This document shows positions 14,629 to 16,707 of a DNA stretch of 16,707 bases, one piece after another (position 1 is the first letter of the stretch; each line of letters opens with the position of its first letter). Origin of the DNA: Caldilineaceae bacterium. Its GTDB lineage: Bacteria; Chloroflexota; Anaerolineae; Caldilineales; Caldilineaceae. The stretch spans positions 1 to 16,707 of the forward strand of contig JALHQH010000094.1 of the NCBI GenBank assembly GCA_022842065.1. The letters are read 5' to 3'. A program made the position numbers and the translations under genes. Below the pieces are notes generated by a model. It saw only the letters and a list, made by a program, of their open reading frames with translations. It was not told the origin of the DNA and did no database searches.

Positions 14629-15081
14629 GTGGACGTTATTTTGCATCAGTATCCGGTTTCCATAACCGGCACATTTGAAATTCGGCGTACGGTTACAGTG
14701 TATATCACCGCACCGGATGCCCGTCGTCAAGTGCATCGTTGGCTGCTGCTGGAAGTTAGCCACATGATGGGAGCGGAAGAACCGACATTGGTGGTGGGTG
14801 ACAATACCGTCTGGCGCGTACCAGTTCATCTCAGCACACCACAATCCGGGATCGTGGGACAAATTGGGACGGTTGATGTCGATGCTGCCAGCGGTGAACT
14901 CTTAGCACTCGTTGCCTGTAAATTGCAGCTTGAGCAACGCGCACAGGCACTGATGGCAACCATGCCGAGTTTTCAGCCAAAGCGGTTATTACATGAAATC
15001 CCATTCGCCTATACCATGCCGCAAGCGCCTAAAATCACCCTTGACGCCAATGACGAGCCCATCATTAGCGCCGCGGCCTGA
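14629..15081 (+). CDS. Unrecognised 150-residue protein paired with a C39-like protease
   Basis: I do not recognise a named family. The predicted protein is soluble, with no signal peptide or membrane segment. The first half (TFEIRRTVTVYITAPDAR, then RWLLLEVSHMMG) looks like mixed beta/alpha. A conserved-looking centre follows, VWRVPVHLSTPQSGIVGQIG and VDVDAASGELL, resembling a beta-barrel or barrel-like fold. The C-terminal third contains a helix (CKLQLEQRAQALM) and a Pro-rich tail. GTG 14629 was chosen because AAGGGA (14615-14620) lies 8 nt upstream; a GTG at 14611 has no ribosome binding site and would leave almost no leader. It is 37 nt upstream of the protease gene and shares its promoter, which suggests a functional pair such as protease plus substrate, inhibitor or antitoxin. 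Confidence 0.75.
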   Translation: MDVILHQYPVSITGTFEIRRTVTVYITAPDARRQVHRWLLLEVSHMMGAEEPTLVVGDNTVWRVPVHLSTPQSGIVGQIGTVDVDAASGELLALVACKLQLEQRAQALMATMPSFQPKRLLHEIPFAYTMPQAPKITLDANDEPIISAAA

Positions 15082-15118
15082 CCCCCATCACCATCACAAA
15101 GTAGATCGATAGCCCCCA

Positions 15119-15589
15119 ATGATTTTCTCACCACCCCGCTCGATTCTCCTCTCGGTTCCTAGCTTTCTACAACAGGCCGATGCTGATTGTCTAGCGGCTT
15201 GTGCCTTGATGGTACTAACCTACCAAGGGCGCTCAATCCGCTATCGCCAGTTGCTTCAGCTATTGGGTACAAAAGCATTCGGTACCCCTTTTTCCAATCT
15301 CCGGCAACTTGAACAGCGTGGCGTAAAAGTTACAATTACCTCTGGCTCCCTTGAACAGCTTTATCTGCTGCTGAGCCAAAATATCCCAGCGATTGTCTCT
15401 GTCCAAACGAGTGAATTCCCGCACTGGGATGAAGCCAGCGAACATGCCGTTGTTGTTGTCGGCATGAATCGTGATTTCGTCTTGATCAATGATCCAGCCT
15501 TTGATATTGCACCGATCTTGGTGCCGCATGGCGACTTTGATCTAGCTTGGCTTGCGCAAGAAGAACTCTGTGGAATTATTCGACCTTAA
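15119..15589 (+). CDS. Stand-alone C39-like papain-fold cysteine peptidase
   Basis: A 156-residue protein that is almost only a C39-like peptidase domain. The catalytic set is visible: Gln18 (oxyanion) five residues before Cys24 in FLQQADADCLAAC, His109 in SEHAVVVVGM, and Asp125 in LINDPAF. C39 domains are best known at the N-terminus of bacteriocin ABC exporters, where they cut GG leaders. This one has no membrane segment, ABC domain or signal peptide, so it should be cytosolic. An in-frame stop at 15110-15112 leaves ATG 15119 as the first start; it has no clear ribosome binding site, so it may depend on translation of the gene 37 nt upstream. No bacteriocin precursor is seen nearby. It could be a processing protease or a regulated toxin-like protease. 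Confidence 0.82.
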   Translation: MIFSPPRSILLSVPSFLQQADADCLAACALMVLTYQGRSIRYRQLLQLLGTKAFGTPFSNLRQLEQRGVKVTITSGSLEQLYLLLSQNIPAIVSVQTSEFPHWDEASEHAVVVVGMNRDFVLINDPAFDIAPILVPHGDFDLAWLAQEELCGIIRP

Positions 15590-15617
15590 TCCTGCTTGCC
15601 CGACTACATTGAGAAAT

Positions 15618-15725
15618 GGTAACTACCAAGCCACCCCCTCCCAACCTCCCCCGGCTTTGGGGAGGAGCCGAAACGGTTCCTTCCCCAAACGGTGCCCTTG
15701 GGGCGAGGGATAGGTTAGTAATTAC
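15618..15725. repeat. MITE-like palindromic repeat, family B copy 2
   Basis: The left end ACTACCAAGCCACCCC (15622-15637) matches the inverted right end of the element at 4838-4936. Internal stems are CCTCCCC/GGGGAGG (about 15645-15664) and CCCCAAA.../...TTGGGG. The right end is GGTTAGTAATTAC. It lies between the end of the C39-like gene and the convergent PhyH gene and probably forms part of both 3' regions. No credible reading frame. Confidence 0.6.
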
Positions 15726-15735
15726 AAGAAAAGAA

Positions 15736-16527
15736 TTACCGGCGCTGCCACACCAGCGGAAACGCTTCGCCCGTCAGTTGCTCCCCATCAGGGACCGTAA
15801 TAAAGGGCTTCATCGGGTGGTTGCCGGCGGCGAAGTAGGTGGTCTGCTCATTCATATAATGGATAGCGATGGCGCGGCGGGGGCGATTGCTGCTGTTGGT
15901 GCCGGAGCCGTGCCAGGTGAGTGAATGGTGAAAGTGGACATGGCCCTTTTTCACCGGACACATAATCTGATAAGTCGGTTGGCCCTGAAATTCGCCCGGC
16001 ATTGAGCCGTCGCGGGGTAAGGTGTTCAGAAAACCACTCTGATCACCCCAGTTGTGTGAGCCGGGAACCATATACATGCAGCCATTCTCATAATCCGCAT
16101 CATCAAGCGCCACCCAGGCGGAGATCTGCGCATGTTTGGGCTGCAGGGTGGGCCAGGCCGGCGAATCCTGATGCCAGTGTAAGCGGCCGCCTTGGGCTTG
16201 GGGCTTGTATTGGATCTGGTCATGCCAGACGCGCAGTTCGTTGGCCCCCGTCAGTTGCGCCGCCATTTCGGCAATCGCCGATCCCATCACCAGTTCCTTG
16301 AAGGCCGGGCTGGCCTCATAGATATTAACAATCTGCCAGATCGGCGCGCTCTGGTCGCTGTTAAGATTGCGGCAGAGCACGGGCTGGGGAATATCGGCGC
16401 GCTCGCGCTCGTCGATCACGCGTAGCACTTCGGCACGCAAAACTTCCACCGTCGCATCATCGAGAACCTGACCGCCGTTGACAAAACCGTTGCGGTGATA
16501 AAGGGCAAGTTGTTGATCGTTAAGCAT
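15736..16527 (-). CDS. Phytanoyl-CoA dioxygenase (PhyH) family protein, second copy
   Basis: A 263-residue Fe(II)/2-oxoglutarate oxygenase, compact and distinct from the one at 8357. The metal triad is His119 and Asp121 (LHWHQDSP) and His206 (SLTWHGSGTN); Arg217, eleven residues on, fits the co-substrate-binding Arg. WVALDDADYENGCMYMVPGSH is shared with ectoine-hydroxylase-like and other bacterial PhyH enzymes that hydroxylate small molecules. The ATG is preceded by AGGAGA on the minus strand. It has its own promoter and no coupled partner inside the window. Sequence similarity to the other PhyH protein is limited to the fold motifs, so this is not a recent duplication. The substrate is unknown. 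Confidence 0.94.
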   Translation of the reverse strand: MLNDQQLALYHRNGFVNGGQVLDDATVEVLRAEVLRVIDERERADIPQPVLCRNLNSDQSAPIWQIVNIYEASPAFKELVMGSAIAEMAAQLTGANELRVWHDQIQYKPQAQGGRLHWHQDSPAWPTLQPKHAQISAWVALDDADYENGCMYMVPGSHNWGDQSGFLNTLPRDGSMPGEFQGQPTYQIMCPVKKGHVHFHHSLTWHGSGTNSSNRPRRAIAIHYMNEQTTYFAAGNHPMKPFITVPDGEQLTGEAFPLVWQRR

Positions 16528-16570
16528 CGCGTTCTCCTAAGCCTTACAGTGATTGTGGTGGGGATATGTG

Positions 16571-16604
16571 ATTATAGTATAGCAGAGGGAGGGTACGCAG
16601 GCAA
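16571..16604 (-). promoter_or_regulatory. Candidate promoter for the second PhyH gene
   Basis: On the minus strand, TTGCCT (16599-16604), a 17-nt spacer and TATACT (16576-16581) with TGC just before the -10 (16582-16584). A perfect TATAAT (16571-16576) overlaps it by one base. Transcription would start about 40 nt before the ATG. Confidence 0.55.
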
Positions 16605-16707
16605 CACGGACGCAGAATGCCGGGTGTATCTCACTTTGGGGGCGAGTTTCTGCTACCACTAGTGTGCGTCGCACTGGTCGCACGCCAAAAGTTGGGAACC
16701 CACCCCA
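16605..16707. other. Non-coding right edge
   Basis: No credible coding frame is seen. It contains a small hairpin GTGCG...CGCAC (about 16663-16682) and a GTGGG/CCCAC-rich end that may be the start of another palindromic repeat continuing outside the window. Confidence 0.35.

Noticed and set aside
15616..15924. 102-residue plus-strand frame
   Set aside because: It runs through a palindromic repeat and then antisense to the second PhyH gene; Pro/Gly-rich composition reflects the repeat.
8357..16527. The two PhyH genes as a recent duplication
   Set aside because: Lengths and sequences differ throughout except for the metal and co-substrate motifs.

Overview
The window reads as chromosomal DNA of a heterotrophic bacterium, most likely a Chloroflexota (Anaerolineae/Caldilineae type). 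This is inferred from the moderately high GC, the Tat-type sugar-binding lipoprotein, the expanded PhyH dioxygenases and the many long intergenic hairpin repeats, not from any marker gene. There is no rRNA, tRNA, transposase, phage gene or CRISPR array. Nearly all space is filled by confident genes separated by palindromic repeats.

Layout. 1-300: a perfect hairpin followed by an open but start-less coding remnant. 317-3244: stand-alone genes for a cyclase/formamidase-like enzyme, SelO protein AMPylase and a NUDIX hydrolase. 3407-7056: a sugar ABC importer (Tat lipoprotein binding protein, then a MalG-like and a MalF-like permease), with a 420-nt hairpin-rich gap after the binding protein and no ATPase gene. 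7169-8224: an Abhydrolase_7/acetyl-xylan-esterase-like hydrolase. 8357-12382: a tightly coupled run of PhyH dioxygenase, Gfo/Idh/MocA oxidoreductase, DUF6807 protein and HI0933/BaiN-like flavoprotein, with overlapping stop/start codons. 12554-13348: an endonuclease/exonuclease/phosphatase-fold enzyme. 13496-14563 (minus): a CobW/G3E GTPase, divergent from a two-gene unit (14629-15589) of an unrecognised small protein and a stand-alone C39-like cysteine protease. 15736-16527 (minus): a second PhyH dioxygenase.

How the genes fit together. The importer, esterase-like hydrolase, non-haem iron dioxygenase, NAD(P)-dependent sugar-type oxidoreductase and DUF6807 protein look like an uptake and oxidative catabolism locus for a modified (acylated, alkylated or glycosidic) sugar. 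The substrate cannot be read from the sequence, and the importer would need an ATPase encoded elsewhere. The best candidates for something undescribed are this dioxygenase-containing sugar locus and the small protein/C39-like protease pair.

Non-coding structure is unusually rich. Several hairpins have arms built from 8- or 10-bp repeated modules, and two of them (2664-2735 and 13361-13436) belong to one family. A second family is shared between about 4838-4936 and 15618-15725. Four candidate promoters share an extended -10 of the form TGN-TA(C/T)ACT.
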